DNA of 64,000 bases from Pseudoalteromonas phenolica (GCF_001444405.1 NZ_CP013187.1:1-64000), one strand, 5' to 3'. Numbered from the stretch's first letter, positions 50,144 through 59,542 are shown. Translations and numbers: made by a program. Notes: generated by a model not told the origin, from the letters alone.

Positions 50144-50308
50144 GTAAGACCTATCTATGTTGTTAAACTTTTTCTATTTAACCAGTGTATACGCTTTTTT
50201 TATTTTTATCGATCAAGCGCTTGCATCAGCTTAGATTAACGCTCATAAAAATGTGAACTTAAAGTATATAACGCGGGTATAATTGACAGCGCTGTCTACG
50301 GAGGTCGG

Positions 50309-51196
50309 ATGTTAGCAAGAGTTACGCAAAAGTCAGTTTGGCCGTTTTGGTTCATTGCTGGAGTTTATGCCTCCTTGTTATTGTTACAAGGCTTAAAGCC
50401 TGCATTGATGCAGATTTATCAAGAATTTGAGATTGCTTTAACCATGGCGTTAGGGTCTTTTGTAGCTGGTGGCACTGCCTTGGGAGGTGGGGCAGTGGCG
50501 TTTCCGATTATGACTAAGGTACTGGATATTGAACCGGCCACTGCCAAGGTGTTTTCTTTGGCAATACAAAGTTTTGGTATGACCGCGGCGAGTTTAACCA
50601 TTATCTGTCGGGACATCCCTTATTATCGTAATGTGGTGCTGCTTGCGCTGCCAATGGCATCACTGGGTGTGATGTTAAGTTTATTGTATGTTGCCCCTGT
50701 TGTGCCTAGGCTGTGGGTTAAGTCGGTATTTAGTGTGTTGTTGCTGTGCTTTGCCGTGACCATGCTGGTTAGGTGGTGGCGCAAAGCCCACCATGAGCAC
50801 AGTATTGATGACATTCACCCTCATCCACAGCGCTTAATGCTGGTGGCTTTTATCGGTGGCGTTGCCAGTGGTTTGGTGGGCTCAGGGGCCGATATCGCAT
50901 TATTTGCGCTGTTATTGCTTTGCTATAAAGCCGATGTGAAAAAAGCGACGGCGACATCGGTGTTAGTGATGGCGTTTACCTCAGTGATCGGCAGTCTTAT
51001 CAATGTGGTTTATTTACAGCAGATCACGCCAGAAATTCATAGCTACTTACTTGCTGCTATTCCTGTGGTGGTAATTGGCGCGCCACTTGGAGCATATGTA
51101 TGTGCAAAAGTAAAAGTGGGTTATGTGGTGATGTTTTTGCTGAGTTTAATTGTCCTCGAGGCGGGTATGACAGGTTATGAGCTAGTGAGCTCATAA
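50309..51196 (+). CDS. TauE/SafE family permease
   Basis: 295-aa inner-membrane protein with about eight hydrophobic segments. The two-fold TauE/SafE repeat is visible: FVAGGTALGGGAVAFPIMTKVL and AFIGGVASGLVGSGADIALF. Family members export or import sulfur-containing organic anions (sulfite, sulfoacetate and others); the substrate here is unknown. A GGAGG ribosome site precedes the ATG. It converges with nadE. Confidence 0.9.
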   Translation: MLARVTQKSVWPFWFIAGVYASLLLLQGLKPALMQIYQEFEIALTMALGSFVAGGTALGGGAVAFPIMTKVLDIEPATAKVFSLAIQSFGMTAASLTIICRDIPYYRNVVLLALPMASLGVMLSLLYVAPVVPRLWVKSVFSVLLLCFAVTMLVRWWRKAHHEHSIDDIHPHPQRLMLVAFIGGVASGLVGSGADIALFALLLLCYKADVKKATATSVLVMAFTSVIGSLINVVYLQQITPEIHSYLLAAIPVVVIGAPLGAYVCAKVKVGYVVMFLLSLIVLEAGMTGYELVSS

Positions 51197-51198
51197 CC
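51173..51198 (+). terminator. Terminator-like hairpin spanning the TauE/SafE stop codon
   Basis: Perfect 11-bp stem GGTTATGAGCT / AGCTCATAACC with AGTG loop, followed by CAGTTTTCTTT. It includes the last codons and the stop, so it is both coding and terminator. Only the plus strand has the T-rich tail. Confidence 0.7.
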
Positions 51199-51214
51199 CA
51201 GTTTTCTTTATTGC

Positions 51215-52051
51215 TTATACTTCGTCGTAAACCGTAGGAATAGGTTGGCGCTTATGTTGCGTGCGTAGGTAAATCCCAATCAGCTTGTCAGCCACTTCAG
51301 CGTCTACGTCTTTACCTTCCAAGAAGTCATCAATTTGCTCGTAGCTCAAACCTAACGCATCTTCGTCTTTTAGACCTGGCTTATCACATTCAAGATCGGC
51401 TGTCGGTGCTTTTTCTACTAAAGCAGCTGGTGCGCCAAGCTTGCTGGCTAATGCGCGAACTTGGCGTTTAGATAGGCCAAACAAAGGCGCAAGGTCACAG
51501 GCACCGTCACCAAACTTTGTATAGAAGCCTGTGATGTTTTCAGCGCTGTGATCAGTACCAACCACTAAACCTTGCGTAAGACCGGCAATCTCATATTGCG
51601 CAACCATACGCTGACGAGCTTTCACATTACCTTTTACAAAGTCCACATGGCTGTCACTAGGTAAAGCAGTATCGCTATCAGACATGGCCTGTAGGGCTTG
51701 AGCATGCAGTGCATCTGCCGCATCTTTAATATTCACCGTTAGACGTTTGCTCGGCTTGATAAACCCAAGAGCTAATTGTGCTTCGTCTTCATCCGCTTGC
51801 ACGCCGTAAGGTAAGCGCATTGCAATAAACTGATACTCAGTGGTGTTTAACTCGTTATTAAGCTCGTCAACGGCAAGCTGACATAAGCGACCACAAGTTG
51901 AAGAATCTACGCCACCACTAATACCCAATACCAGTGACTTACAATGTGCACTGACAAGACGTTGTTTGATGAAGTTAACACGACGGGTGATCTCAAAGTC
52001 GACGTCGATATTAGGCTGAACGCGCATTTCGACTAAAATGGCTTGGCGCAT
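51215..52051 (-). CDS. nadE: NAD synthetase (ammonia-dependent)
   Basis: Amidates deamido-NAD to NAD with ATP and ammonia, the final step of NAD synthesis. The 278-aa protein has the PP-loop LVLGISGGVDSSTCGRLCQ, the RLPYGVQADEDEA motif, VVGTDHSAENITGF and KAPTADLE. No N-terminal glutaminase domain is present, so ammonia is the nitrogen source. Confidence 0.97.
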   Translation of the reverse strand: MRQAILVEMRVQPNIDVDFEITRRVNFIKQRLVSAHCKSLVLGISGGVDSSTCGRLCQLAVDELNNELNTTEYQFIAMRLPYGVQADEDEAQLALGFIKPSKRLTVNIKDAADALHAQALQAMSDSDTALPSDSHVDFVKGNVKARQRMVAQYEIAGLTQGLVVGTDHSAENITGFYTKFGDGACDLAPLFGLSKRQVRALASKLGAPAALVEKAPTADLECDKPGLKDEDALGLSYEQIDDFLEGKDVDAEVADKLIGIYLRTQHKRQPIPTVYDEV

Positions 52052-52138
52052 GATGATTCCTCTGTGAGTTCTGATTTATTGAGTGCAAGCTCTATTATGT
52101 TGTGATATTTGCTGAATTTAAAGCGCTATTTATTACAT

Positions 52139-52759
52139 TTAAAGTCCTAAATGCTGTTTTATCTTGGCTAATTCTTGCTTAAGTTGCTGCACTTCCTCTA
52201 ATAAGCTACCTAGGTCAGACTCAGCCAATGGCTCAGCCCCTGCACTGGCTAGTTCAGCTTCTGTGCTCGATATAAACAAATGTTGATAACGGCTTTCACG
52301 TTTGCCAGGTTGTCTTGGCAGTTGTTGAGCAAGACTTTGCTGCTGGAGATCCTGTAATACTAGTTCAACTTCACTGACCTGAGCAAAGTTAGCTAGGCGG
52401 TTGGTACGACTGCGAAGCTCGCCAGGAGTCTGTGGGCCTCGTAATAGTAATACACATACAACCGCGAGCTGTTGTTCGTTAAATTGTAAATCGCTGAATT
52501 CGGTATTGCAGAAACGATGGCGGTATTTATCGACTCGACCCGAAACAGCTTCATCTCGAACCACTATTCTTTTAGCAATTAAACCATCAACGGCATCTAA
52601 GACCTCAGCTTCGCTTAATTCTAATACCGGCTCACGATTCGATTTTTGATTGCAACCCGTCGTCAGAGAATTTAAAGATAGAGGATATTGGTCAGGGGTG
52701 GTAATTTCTTTTTCTAGCAACACGCCAATAATACGTTGTTCAATCTGATTTAATTCCAT
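52139..52759 (-). CDS. yceH: DUF480 family protein YceH
   Basis: 206-aa protein of unknown function with two winged-helix-like halves (LNQIEQRIIGVLLEKEITTP and RGPQTPGELRSRTNRLANF) and a short C-terminal coiled coil. It matches E. coli YceH. I use ATG at 52759 because AAGGAG stands 8 bp upstream; an in-frame TTG at 52765 would add two residues. Confidence 0.92.
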   Translation of the reverse strand: MELNQIEQRIIGVLLEKEITTPDQYPLSLNSLTTGCNQKSNREPVLELSEAEVLDAVDGLIAKRIVVRDEAVSGRVDKYRHRFCNTEFSDLQFNEQQLAVVCVLLLRGPQTPGELRSRTNRLANFAQVSEVELVLQDLQQQSLAQQLPRQPGKRESRYQHLFISSTEAELASAGAEPLAESDLGSLLEEVQQLKQELAKIKQHLGL

Positions 52760-52821
52760 CGCCAAGCTCCTTAATTAGGCTATTTCTCAAATGTACGTTA
52801 AGGCGAATTAATATACCAGTA

Positions 52822-52983
52822 ATACCAAGCCTCAATAATACTTAATCATTTTTGAGGTACTAAAACTGACGCTAGCTTCGTTAAAAATTTCTTATTTAGA
52901 ACAACTAAATAGCAAAATTTTAGCCTCGCTATCAACAATTTTACTTGCCTCAAAATAGATCACTTAATTAAGCGGATTGGTAT
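52822..52983 (-). repeat. Interspersed inverted-repeat element, copy 3
   Basis: 162 bp, inverted relative to copies 1 and 2. The ends are ATACCAAGCCTC (one change) and GGATTGGTAT. It fills much of the 365-bp gap between yceH and the acylase gene; the rest holds no gene that I can see. Confidence 0.85.
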
Positions 52984-53124
52984 AAGAATAGATTTAGTTG
53001 GTTATCAGAGAGGAACAAGATTGAAAAGCTGGGTATAACATGAACATAATGCAGTGTCGCTGACACAATAGCGTCATTTATTTATGGCTAGTATAAAAAT
53101 AATAAAGCACAAGGAGACACCGCA

Positions 53125-55422
53125 ATGTTAAGTTGGCTCAAGCGTGGATTATCTGGGTTGTTGATCCTCATTTTAATTCTTACCGCAGGCTTATATGGCT
53201 TGTTATCGCTCAGCCTACCGGCATTAGACGGTAAGGGTACATCCGATGCCATTTCTAAGCCTATCACACTGGCTAGAGACACATTGGGGCAAGCAGTCAT
53301 CACCGCTAAAACCCGGCAAGATGCCGCTTATGCGTTGGGTTTTGCTCATGGCCAAGATCGCTTCTTCCAGATGGATTTATTACGCCGCAACGCTGCGGGA
53401 GAGTTAAGTGAGTTATTTGGTAAAGGCGCGCTCGAGCTCGATAAAAAAATGCGCTTTCACCAGTTACGTGCTCGCAGCCAAGAAATTCTTAAATTATTAC
53501 CTGAAACCGATCAACAACTATTGGCAACTTACACGCAAGGGGTTAACGAAGGTAGAAGTCAAGCAGGCATAGCTAGCTTTGAATACCTATTAAGTGGCGC
53601 AGAGGTAAAGCCTTGGTTAAGCGAAGATAGCTTACTGGTGATTTTTAGCATGTATCTCGACTTACAAGCGGGCACCTATTTTAGGGATGAAGCATTAATT
53701 CATTTAGATAAGCTGTACGGCGAGCAAATGCGCGCGTTTATCTTACAGCCAAGTCAGTATCAGGCGGCACTCGATGGCTCAAAACTGCCACAGGGTCGCG
53801 TTGCCATTCCAGAGCCAATTAGTCGTGAAGTAATATCACAAGTAACGCATATTAAAGAGCAAGACCATTACGGCAGTAACAACTGGGCGGTAACCGGCGC
53901 GTTAACCAAGACCGGTAAAGCCATGCTGTCAGATGACATGCATTTGGGTTTGAATGTGCCGTCAATTTGGTATCGTGCACAATTAAATTACAGCCACCAA
54001 GGTGAAAAATATCAGGTGACAGGGGTGACGTTACCGGGCACACCAGCCGTTGTAGTGGGTAGTAATGATCACATAGCATGGGGGTTCACCAACGGTTATT
54101 TAGACACCGCGGATTGGATAGCCTTAACAGAGCAAGACAAAACATGGCAAGTAAACGAGCGTATTGCATTACCAAACGGTGAGCATGCGGTATATGAGCT
54201 GACCATGTCTAATTACGGCCCAGTAAAAGAAATTCAAGGTGAGCAATATGCATTAAGCTGGGTGGCACACCAGTCTTATGCAGTAAACCTAGAGTTACTT
54301 AGGTTTGAACGCACGAAATCGGTTGAAGAAGCCGTCGCACTGGCGCCGCATGTGGGTATTCCAGTACAAAACTTAATGGTGGTAGACGACCAAGGCAATG
54401 CAGCATGGAAGCCAATGGGCGCCGTGCCTGCGCGCACAAATCCGGCAGATATTGCACAATCCAGTGAGCACTACGCCAAGCTTTGGCAATTTAATGAAGT
54501 ACAGCGCCCACAAGTAGTGAATCCGCAAAGTGGTAAACTCTGGACGGGTAATTCTCGTGTGGTCTCGGCTGTTGCTCATCAGCGCTTTGGTGATGGCGGT
54601 TATGCTTTGGGTGCGCGTTCAGCGCAGATCAGAGATCGATTATTAGAGAAGTCACAATTTAGTGAAAAAGATTTTTATGCCATCCAGCTCGATAACGAAG
54701 CGCGTTTCTTAACGCCATGGCATAAGCAATTATCGTCGCTATTACGACAAGACACCGAAACCCAGTTTAAGTATCAAATCGACTTAAGCTGGCTAGATGA
54801 TTGGCAGCAATGCGCATGCGCTGAGTCAGTGGGCTACACCTTAGTGCGCTATTATCGTGATAGCCTCATTGATACCGTGTTTGTGTCGGTTGAGCGCAAC
54901 ATGAAAAAGTCAGGTAGCAGTTTAAGCGCACTGAAAAATTATTTAGAGCCGGCGCTTTGGCAATTGATCAACGCCCAGCCAGAATCTTGGTTGCACGGCC
55001 ATGATAACTGGCAAGCGTTGCAACTGGCAGCTTACGAACAAGCGAAGCAAAAATTGGCTGCAGAGTTTGGCCCAAATATGGCCGCATGGACATGGGGTGA
55101 GGTGAATGCATTACAAATTCAACATCCGTTTAGCAAGCAACTACCAATATTGAGCCACTTCCTAAATATGCCCAAATACGACGGTTTTGGTGATAGCTAC
55201 ATGCCTGCGGTACAACGCCCTGAATTTGGTGCGTCACAGCGCTTTATTGTGCAACCTGGAAAGTTAGAGAAAGCCATTATGACCGTGGCTGGTGGACAAA
55301 GTGGTCACCCACTTTCCCCTTTCTATCGCAGTGGCTTTGATGAGTATGCAGAAGGCGATAATACGCCGTTATTGCCGCAGGTGATAACCCATGAAATCAA
55401 CTTTATTCCTAAAGTAGATTAA
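53125..55422 (+). CDS. Penicillin acylase family amidohydrolase
   Basis: 765-aa Ntn-hydrolase precursor with an N-terminal signal/anchor (about 10-31). The alpha region holds AYALGFAHGQDRFFQMDLLR. Autocleavage is expected at Gly250-Ser251 (HYGSNNWAV), making Ser251 the N-terminal nucleophile of the beta chain. The family hydrolyses amide bonds of penicillins, acyl-homoserine lactones or other N-acyl compounds. The substrate cannot be told from sequence. AAGGAG precedes the ATG, and a terminator follows. Confidence 0.93.
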   Translation: MLSWLKRGLSGLLILILILTAGLYGLLSLSLPALDGKGTSDAISKPITLARDTLGQAVITAKTRQDAAYALGFAHGQDRFFQMDLLRRNAAGELSELFGKGALELDKKMRFHQLRARSQEILKLLPETDQQLLATYTQGVNEGRSQAGIASFEYLLSGAEVKPWLSEDSLLVIFSMYLDLQAGTYFRDEALIHLDKLYGEQMRAFILQPSQYQAALDGSKLPQGRVAIPEPISREVISQVTHIKEQDHYGSNNWAVTGALTKTGKAMLSDDMHLGLNVPSIWYRAQLNYSHQGEKYQVTGVTLPGTPAVVVGSNDHIAWGFTNGYLDTADWIALTEQDKTWQVNERIALPNGEHAVYELTMSNYGPVKEIQGEQYALSWVAHQSYAVNLELLRFERTKSVEEAVALAPHVGIPVQNLMVVDDQGNAAWKPMGAVPARTNPADIAQSSEHYAKLWQFNEVQRPQVVNPQSGKLWTGNSRVVSAVAHQRFGDGGYALGARSAQIRDRLLEKSQFSEKDFYAIQLDNEARFLTPWHKQLSSLLRQDTETQFKYQIDLSWLDDWQQCACAESVGYTLVRYYRDSLIDTVFVSVERNMKKSGSSLSALKNYLEPALWQLINAQPESWLHGHDNWQALQLAAYEQAKQKLAAEFGPNMAAWTWGEVNALQIQHPFSKQLPILSHFLNMPKYDGFGDSYMPAVQRPEFGASQRFIVQPGKLEKAIMTVAGGQSGHPLSPFYRSGFDEYAEGDNTPLLPQVITHEINFIPKVD

Positions 55423-55450
55423 TGTTGTTTAATCCATTAGCTAAACAAGT

Positions 55451-55476
55451 TAAAAGCCCGAAAATCGGGCTTTTAA
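55451..55476. terminator. Bidirectional terminator after the acylase gene
   Basis: Stem AAAAGCCCGA / TCGGGCTTTT with loop AAA, between the convergent acylase and EamA genes, with flanking A and T runs. Confidence 0.85.
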
Positions 55477-55488
55477 ATTAATCTGAGC

Positions 55489-56361
55489 TTAGGTCATCAT
55501 CACCAATATAGCCGCAATGGCGATTAGGCCTAGCCCAAGTCCATCGTGTTTCTTTACCGGTTCTTTTAACCAGAAAATCGACAGCAAGATGGTAAAAAAC
55601 ACTTCAACTTGCCCAAGGGTTTTCACATAAGCAACGTGTTGTAAGCTCATGGCACTAAACCAACCAATTGAGCCAATGCAGCTGGTAACACTTATCGCAC
55701 AAGTCAGCGGTTTATAGCTGAGCAAAGTGCGCCAAGTGTGTGATTCTTTAATACTGATATACGCTGATAGCATCACAGTTTGGGTGAGTAATACAAAGAG
55801 TAAAACCCAAGCGGCACTGTGTGGAAAAGGCAACCCTGATGCGATACTCGCTTCTCGTACCCAAAGAGAGGTAAGGGCAAATGCGGTACCTGAGGCTAAG
55901 CCAATGAGTGCTGTTTTTGGATTGAGATTTTTTAAGGTAAAACCGCTCAGAAGTAGCACTGCGACACCACCAATAGCAACCCCCAGCCAACCTAATAACG
56001 ATAGCGTAGAGCCAAAGAACAACATACCTAAAATGGCGGCGACTAAGGCCTCACTTTTGGCAAGTCCTGCGCCGACGGCGTAATTATTTTGCTTAAAGAG
56101 TACTACCATGAGTGCTGTGGCGGCAATTTGCATAATACTGGCTGCAAATACATAAAATAAAAAGCTGCTATTGGGAGATAGTGCCTCAGCAGGTTGCCAT
56201 TGATATAGTGTGAAAAGATAGAGTGCCGCAAGCGGGCTGGCGAGCAAAAAGCGGGCGAGGGTGACACCTGCAATACTCGCGTGATTACTTAGTTTACTTT
56301 GTAGGGCGTTTCGCCATGCTTGAGAGAAAGCGGCTAATAGCGTGAAAGCGATCCAGGTCAT
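55489..56361 (-). CDS. EamA-type (DMT superfamily) transporter
   Basis: 290-aa inner-membrane protein with ten predicted membrane segments in two EamA repeats (MTWIAFTLLAAFSQAWRNAL at the start; a second repeat from about residue 140). It ends with the segment containing EPVKKHDGLGLGLIAIAAIL. Probably a drug/metabolite exporter of unknown substrate. I use ATG at 56361; the frame extends to a GTG at 56418, which would add 19 polar residues. Confidence 0.88.
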   Translation of the reverse strand: MTWIAFTLLAAFSQAWRNALQSKLSNHASIAGVTLARFLLASPLAALYLFTLYQWQPAEALSPNSSFLFYVFAASIMQIAATALMVVLFKQNNYAVGAGLAKSEALVAAILGMLFFGSTLSLLGWLGVAIGGVAVLLLSGFTLKNLNPKTALIGLASGTAFALTSLWVREASIASGLPFPHSAAWVLLFVLLTQTVMLSAYISIKESHTWRTLLSYKPLTCAISVTSCIGSIGWFSAMSLQHVAYVKTLGQVEVFFTILLSIFWLKEPVKKHDGLGLGLIAIAAILVMMT

Positions 56362-56814
56362 AGGATACCAATTATTATTGTTAAGTGATTTATCTAGTGA
56401 GCACGACAGCCCACTCACGTCGTCTAAAACTGCTTATACTCGACAACACTATATCGAAATGCTCTGATTGTCTTGCAAGCAATTGAGGGGTATGAATATT
56501 TATCATTATCATTGATCAATCATCGCAAGTTTTAGGCATTTATTTTCATTATTTGACGCATCACCTGAAAATATAAAACTGAGAGTGGACTAAGCTAAAG
56601 AGAAACGTTTGAAGGTAAATTGGCATCTACCTAAGCTGCGACAATCTGTCGCAGTGTATTTTTGATTATTGTGCGTATACTCGAATCAGATGCTACAAAA
56701 TGATTCGCCACCTGTTTTTTAGGTGGCTTTTTTTTGTCTACAGTTTTGTGCTAGCGTGTTGTTTTGAATTAAGAATATTTTGACTATGAATATTGTCAGT
56801 TTGGAGTTAATAAA
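56362..56814. other. Divergent intergenic region with an orphan terminator and candidate small RNA
   Basis: 453 bp without an ORF. It contains a Fur-box-like 15-mer at 56497-56511 (TATTTATCATTATCA) and a hairpin CTGCGACA/TGTCGCAG near 56636-56654. A -10-like TATACT lies at 56676-56681 and an inverted repeat CGAATCA/TGATTCG at 56682-56707. A strong intrinsic terminator on the plus strand follows at 56707-56736, and no known gene precedes it on that strand. Confidence 0.6.
56707..56736 (+). terminator. Orphan intrinsic terminator
   Basis: Stem GCCACCT / AGGTGGC with a TTTTTT-rich loop and an eight-T tail. No plus-strand coding gene precedes it, since the upstream EamA gene is on the minus strand. 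It therefore ends either a small RNA or a leader of the MAPEG gene at 56815. Confidence 0.8.
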
Positions 56815-57198
56815 ATGACCACGCTACTCGTTTGTGCTTTTATCGCCATGTTGTTGCCTTATTTGGCAAAAGCGCCCGTTGCTATCGCGATGAATCGATT
56901 AGGCGGCTACGATAATCGACACCCTAGAGCACAACAAACGCAGCTTACTGGCTTTGGTGCTCGCGCTTTAGCAGCCCATCAAAATAGCTTTGAAGCATTA
57001 ACCGTATTTGCCATCGCATTAGCAGTGGTGTTGGGCACGAATACCATAAACGAGACCACACAAACCTTGGCGGTCACCCACATTATTGCCCGTGTTGCCT
57101 ATTGCGTCTGTTATTACCTTGACTGGCACATTGCCCGTTCATCGGTGTGGTTGGTGGGGTTAGTCAGTGCCCTGGCGATGGTCGTGGTGTGCTTTTAA
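56815..57198 (+). CDS. MAPEG family membrane protein
   Basis: 127-aa inner-membrane protein with four hydrophobic helices. It has the MAPEG pattern around AHQNSFEALTVFAIALAVVLG and ARVAYCVCYYLDWHIARSSVW. The family includes glutathione S-transferases of membranes; the bacterial function is not known. The start follows TTGGAGTTAATAAA. Confidence 0.88.
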   Translation: MTTLLVCAFIAMLLPYLAKAPVAIAMNRLGGYDNRHPRAQQTQLTGFGARALAAHQNSFEALTVFAIALAVVLGTNTINETTQTLAVTHIIARVAYCVCYYLDWHIARSSVWLVGLVSALAMVVVCF

Positions 57199-57204
57199 AA
57201 AACA

Positions 57205-57888
57205 CTAGAGTAATTCATTTAAGGTGATAGCTTGGTAGGTGTTTTCGCTGACTTCATTTGGATTTAACACATAGTTGGCAATGCGCACTCGGTATAAATC
57301 TATCACCTTATAACCACAATATTTGGCCATTTTCCTGATCTGTCGATTTAGCCCTTGCTTAAGAATGATTTTAAAGCGGGTCTCATCAACCAGAGAAACT
57401 TCACAAGGCTGAGTGATTTGGCCATCAACAGGCACGCCTGCAGCCATTTTGGCACAGAAATTGGCATCAAGAGGTTTATCGACTTCGACTAGATACTCTT
57501 TCTCTTGATGGTGATCTGGATGGATTAACTGGTGGCATAATTCCCCATCGTTTGTCAGTAATAACAAACCTCGAGAGTCTTTATCTAAGCGGCCAATTGG
57601 GTAAACACGCTCGCCTTGCGGTAAGTGATGAATAAGGCTGCTTGGATCTTCAGGTTTTAGCTTACAGTCTATCCCAACAGGTTTATGGTAAGCGTAGAGC
57701 ACCTTTTTGGCAGGGCCTTCAAGCTTCACGCCCTGCACAATAACCTCATCAAGTTCATCAACGTGATCGATGTGGTTTGCTGGTCGACCATTCACCGTCA
57801 CTTCACCCAAGTCAATTAAGCGAGAAGCTTGACGGCGGGAGCAAACTCCCGCATGGCCAATATATTTTGCAAGGCGCGTTTTAGACAT
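57205..57888 (-). CDS. RsuA/RluF-type pseudouridine synthase
   Basis: 227-aa rRNA modification enzyme. An N-terminal S4 RNA-binding domain (about 4-60, RLAKYIGHAGVCSRRQASRL) is followed by the RsuA-family catalytic domain with the catalytic Asp in IGRLDKDSRGLLLLTNDGEL and GLNRQIRKMAKYCGYKV. It resembles E. coli RluF, which modifies 23S rRNA U2604, more than RsuA, but lacks RluF's long basic C-terminal tail. The exact target is not certain. Confidence 0.9.
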   Translation of the reverse strand: MSKTRLAKYIGHAGVCSRRQASRLIDLGEVTVNGRPANHIDHVDELDEVIVQGVKLEGPAKKVLYAYHKPVGIDCKLKPEDPSSLIHHLPQGERVYPIGRLDKDSRGLLLLTNDGELCHQLIHPDHHQEKEYLVEVDKPLDANFCAKMAAGVPVDGQITQPCEVSLVDETRFKIILKQGLNRQIRKMAKYCGYKVIDLYRVRIANYVLNPNEVSENTYQAITLNELL

Positions 57889-57896
57889 CGGGTTGT

Positions 57897-58781
57897 TTAT
57901 TTATTGATATGTGCACGAATAATCTCAGCAATCGCTTTGGCAAAGCCGCGCTCATAATGAATACCCATAGCTTTTAAACGTTTGTTTTCGAGGGCACAGT
58001 TATAAGGGCGTGGTGTACCATCGTTTGGTTGACCTAAAGGCTCAAGTAGGTTGCTGTCATAGCCAAGAGCATCAGCCATTAAGCATGCCATTTGGTACTT
58101 AGTCATTTTCTGAGTGCCAGAAATATGAAAGATACCACCTAATTTATCTTGTTGCTGAATCAAATCGCGGATACTCATGGCAATATCTGCTACGTGAGTT
58201 GGATAGCGGATCGCCCAGTTGTCGTGACTAGAAGGCGCAGTGGCACTGAGTTGTTGTGCAAGTGTGGTGACTGCTGACTCGCCTAAATGCGTGACATCAC
58301 CGTATAAAACCGGTACTCGTATCACGCTATGAGTTTTCGCAACCGCTAACACAGCTTGTTCTGCCTGTTGCTTGCTTTGTCCATACAGGTTTAGAGGATT
58401 CGGTGCGGCATTTTCTAAATAGGGGGCATCTTGGCCGTCGAACACATAGTCGGTACTGATTAAAATCAATTTGGCACCGATGGCTTCACACTGTTCAGCT
58501 AAAAATTTTGAAGCGGCGACATTCAGGGCAATGGCCTGCTCTGGCTTGTTGCTGCAAATATCTGGGTTGCGCTCAGCGGCGGCATGGATCACGACTTGTG
58601 GCTTATGCTCAATTAAGCTGTTTGCAACTGCATCTTGGTCGTGTAGGTCTAATTTGATGATGTTGCCCTCAGCACGGTTAAAGCCTGTGCCAATTACATT
58701 AAAGCGGCTGTTCAACTCTGAGAATAAAGCGCGTCCCAAAAGGCCTGTAGCGCCTGTTATCATTATTTTGGTCTGAGACAT
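57897..58781 (-). CDS. RmlD-like sugar nucleotide reductase (SDR family)
   Basis: 294-aa extended short-chain dehydrogenase with NAD(P) motif GATGLLGRALF at the N-terminus, STDYVF, catalytic YGQSK (Tyr-x3-Lys) and a family-typical RVPVLYGDV. It resembles dTDP-4-dehydrorhamnose reductase, but also MAT2B-like proteins. No rmlABC genes are nearby, so a role in rhamnose synthesis is not supported by context. It lies 11 bp after the phosphatase gene. Confidence 0.85.
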   Translation of the reverse strand: MSQTKIMITGATGLLGRALFSELNSRFNVIGTGFNRAEGNIIKLDLHDQDAVANSLIEHKPQVVIHAAAERNPDICSNKPEQAIALNVAASKFLAEQCEAIGAKLILISTDYVFDGQDAPYLENAAPNPLNLYGQSKQQAEQAVLAVAKTHSVIRVPVLYGDVTHLGESAVTTLAQQLSATAPSSHDNWAIRYPTHVADIAMSIRDLIQQQDKLGGIFHISGTQKMTKYQMACLMADALGYDSNLLEPLGQPNDGTPRPYNCALENKRLKAMGIHYERGFAKAIAEIIRAHINK

Positions 58782-58792
58782 TAAAAGTCCTG

Positions 58793-59497
58793 TTAATTTA
58801 CTAAAAGCTTTAACTGCATAATGTCAGTTATTTCAATATCAGCAAGCCCTTTGTAGTTATATGCACAATCTTGGTTATCGAGCCAAACACTATAACAGCC
58901 TGCATTATTTGCGCCTTGTACATCGGTATCAAGGCTATCGCCAATATGAAGAATATCACTTGGCTTCACTTCTAACAGTGCACAGGCTTTATCAAATAAG
59001 GCGCGACTCGGTTTAGCTTCACCGTGAGGACCGGCTTGTAATACCAAATCAAATTCGCCTTTTAAGTTAAATTTTTCGATTTCAACGTTGCCGTTGGTAA
59101 TGGCGATGAGGGTATATTTTTCACGTAATTGCGCTAGTAACTCAAGTACATCATCGCTAACCACAATATTGCTGCGCGCATCGGCGAATGCCTTGTACGC
59201 TGCGTTTGCGTACTCTTGTGCTTGTCTGTCAGAAAAACCTAATTGTGCAAAGCCATACCTTAATGCAACCTGACGCCATTTCGTCACATCACTCTGAAGT
59301 TCAGGCTGTGTTTCACCAATATGGTTGCGACACTCACGCCAGTAGTTTGGGCCTTTAGCATGCCACTGCTCAATTGTGGCAAGATGATCAAATTGTGCCT
59401 GTAGTGCAGCTTTGATTATCGGATGATTATTATAAAGGGTGTCGTCTAGGTCAAAGCTTAAAACTTTAACGGGCGTGATAGCTCGGTTGAATCGCAT
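58793..59497 (-). CDS. yigB: HAD family phosphatase, YigB-like
   Basis: 234-aa haloacid-dehalogenase hydrolase. The nucleophile motif is SFDLDDTLYNNHP, motif II is AITNGN, and motif IV is HIGDSLDTDVQGANNAG. E. coli YigB dephosphorylates FMN in riboflavin synthesis; its position after xerC (dapF-yigA-xerC-yigB) is the same here. AAAGGAG precedes the ATG. Confidence 0.93.
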   Translation of the reverse strand: MRFNRAITPVKVLSFDLDDTLYNNHPIIKAALQAQFDHLATIEQWHAKGPNYWRECRNHIGETQPELQSDVTKWRQVALRYGFAQLGFSDRQAQEYANAAYKAFADARSNIVVSDDVLELLAQLREKYTLIAITNGNVEIEKFNLKGEFDLVLQAGPHGEAKPSRALFDKACALLEVKPSDILHIGDSLDTDVQGANNAGCYSVWLDNQDCAYNYKGLADIEITDIMQLKLLVN

Positions 59498-59542
59498 TAA
59501 GTGGCTCCTTTAAGGTTATCCATATTATACGTAAATGAACTG

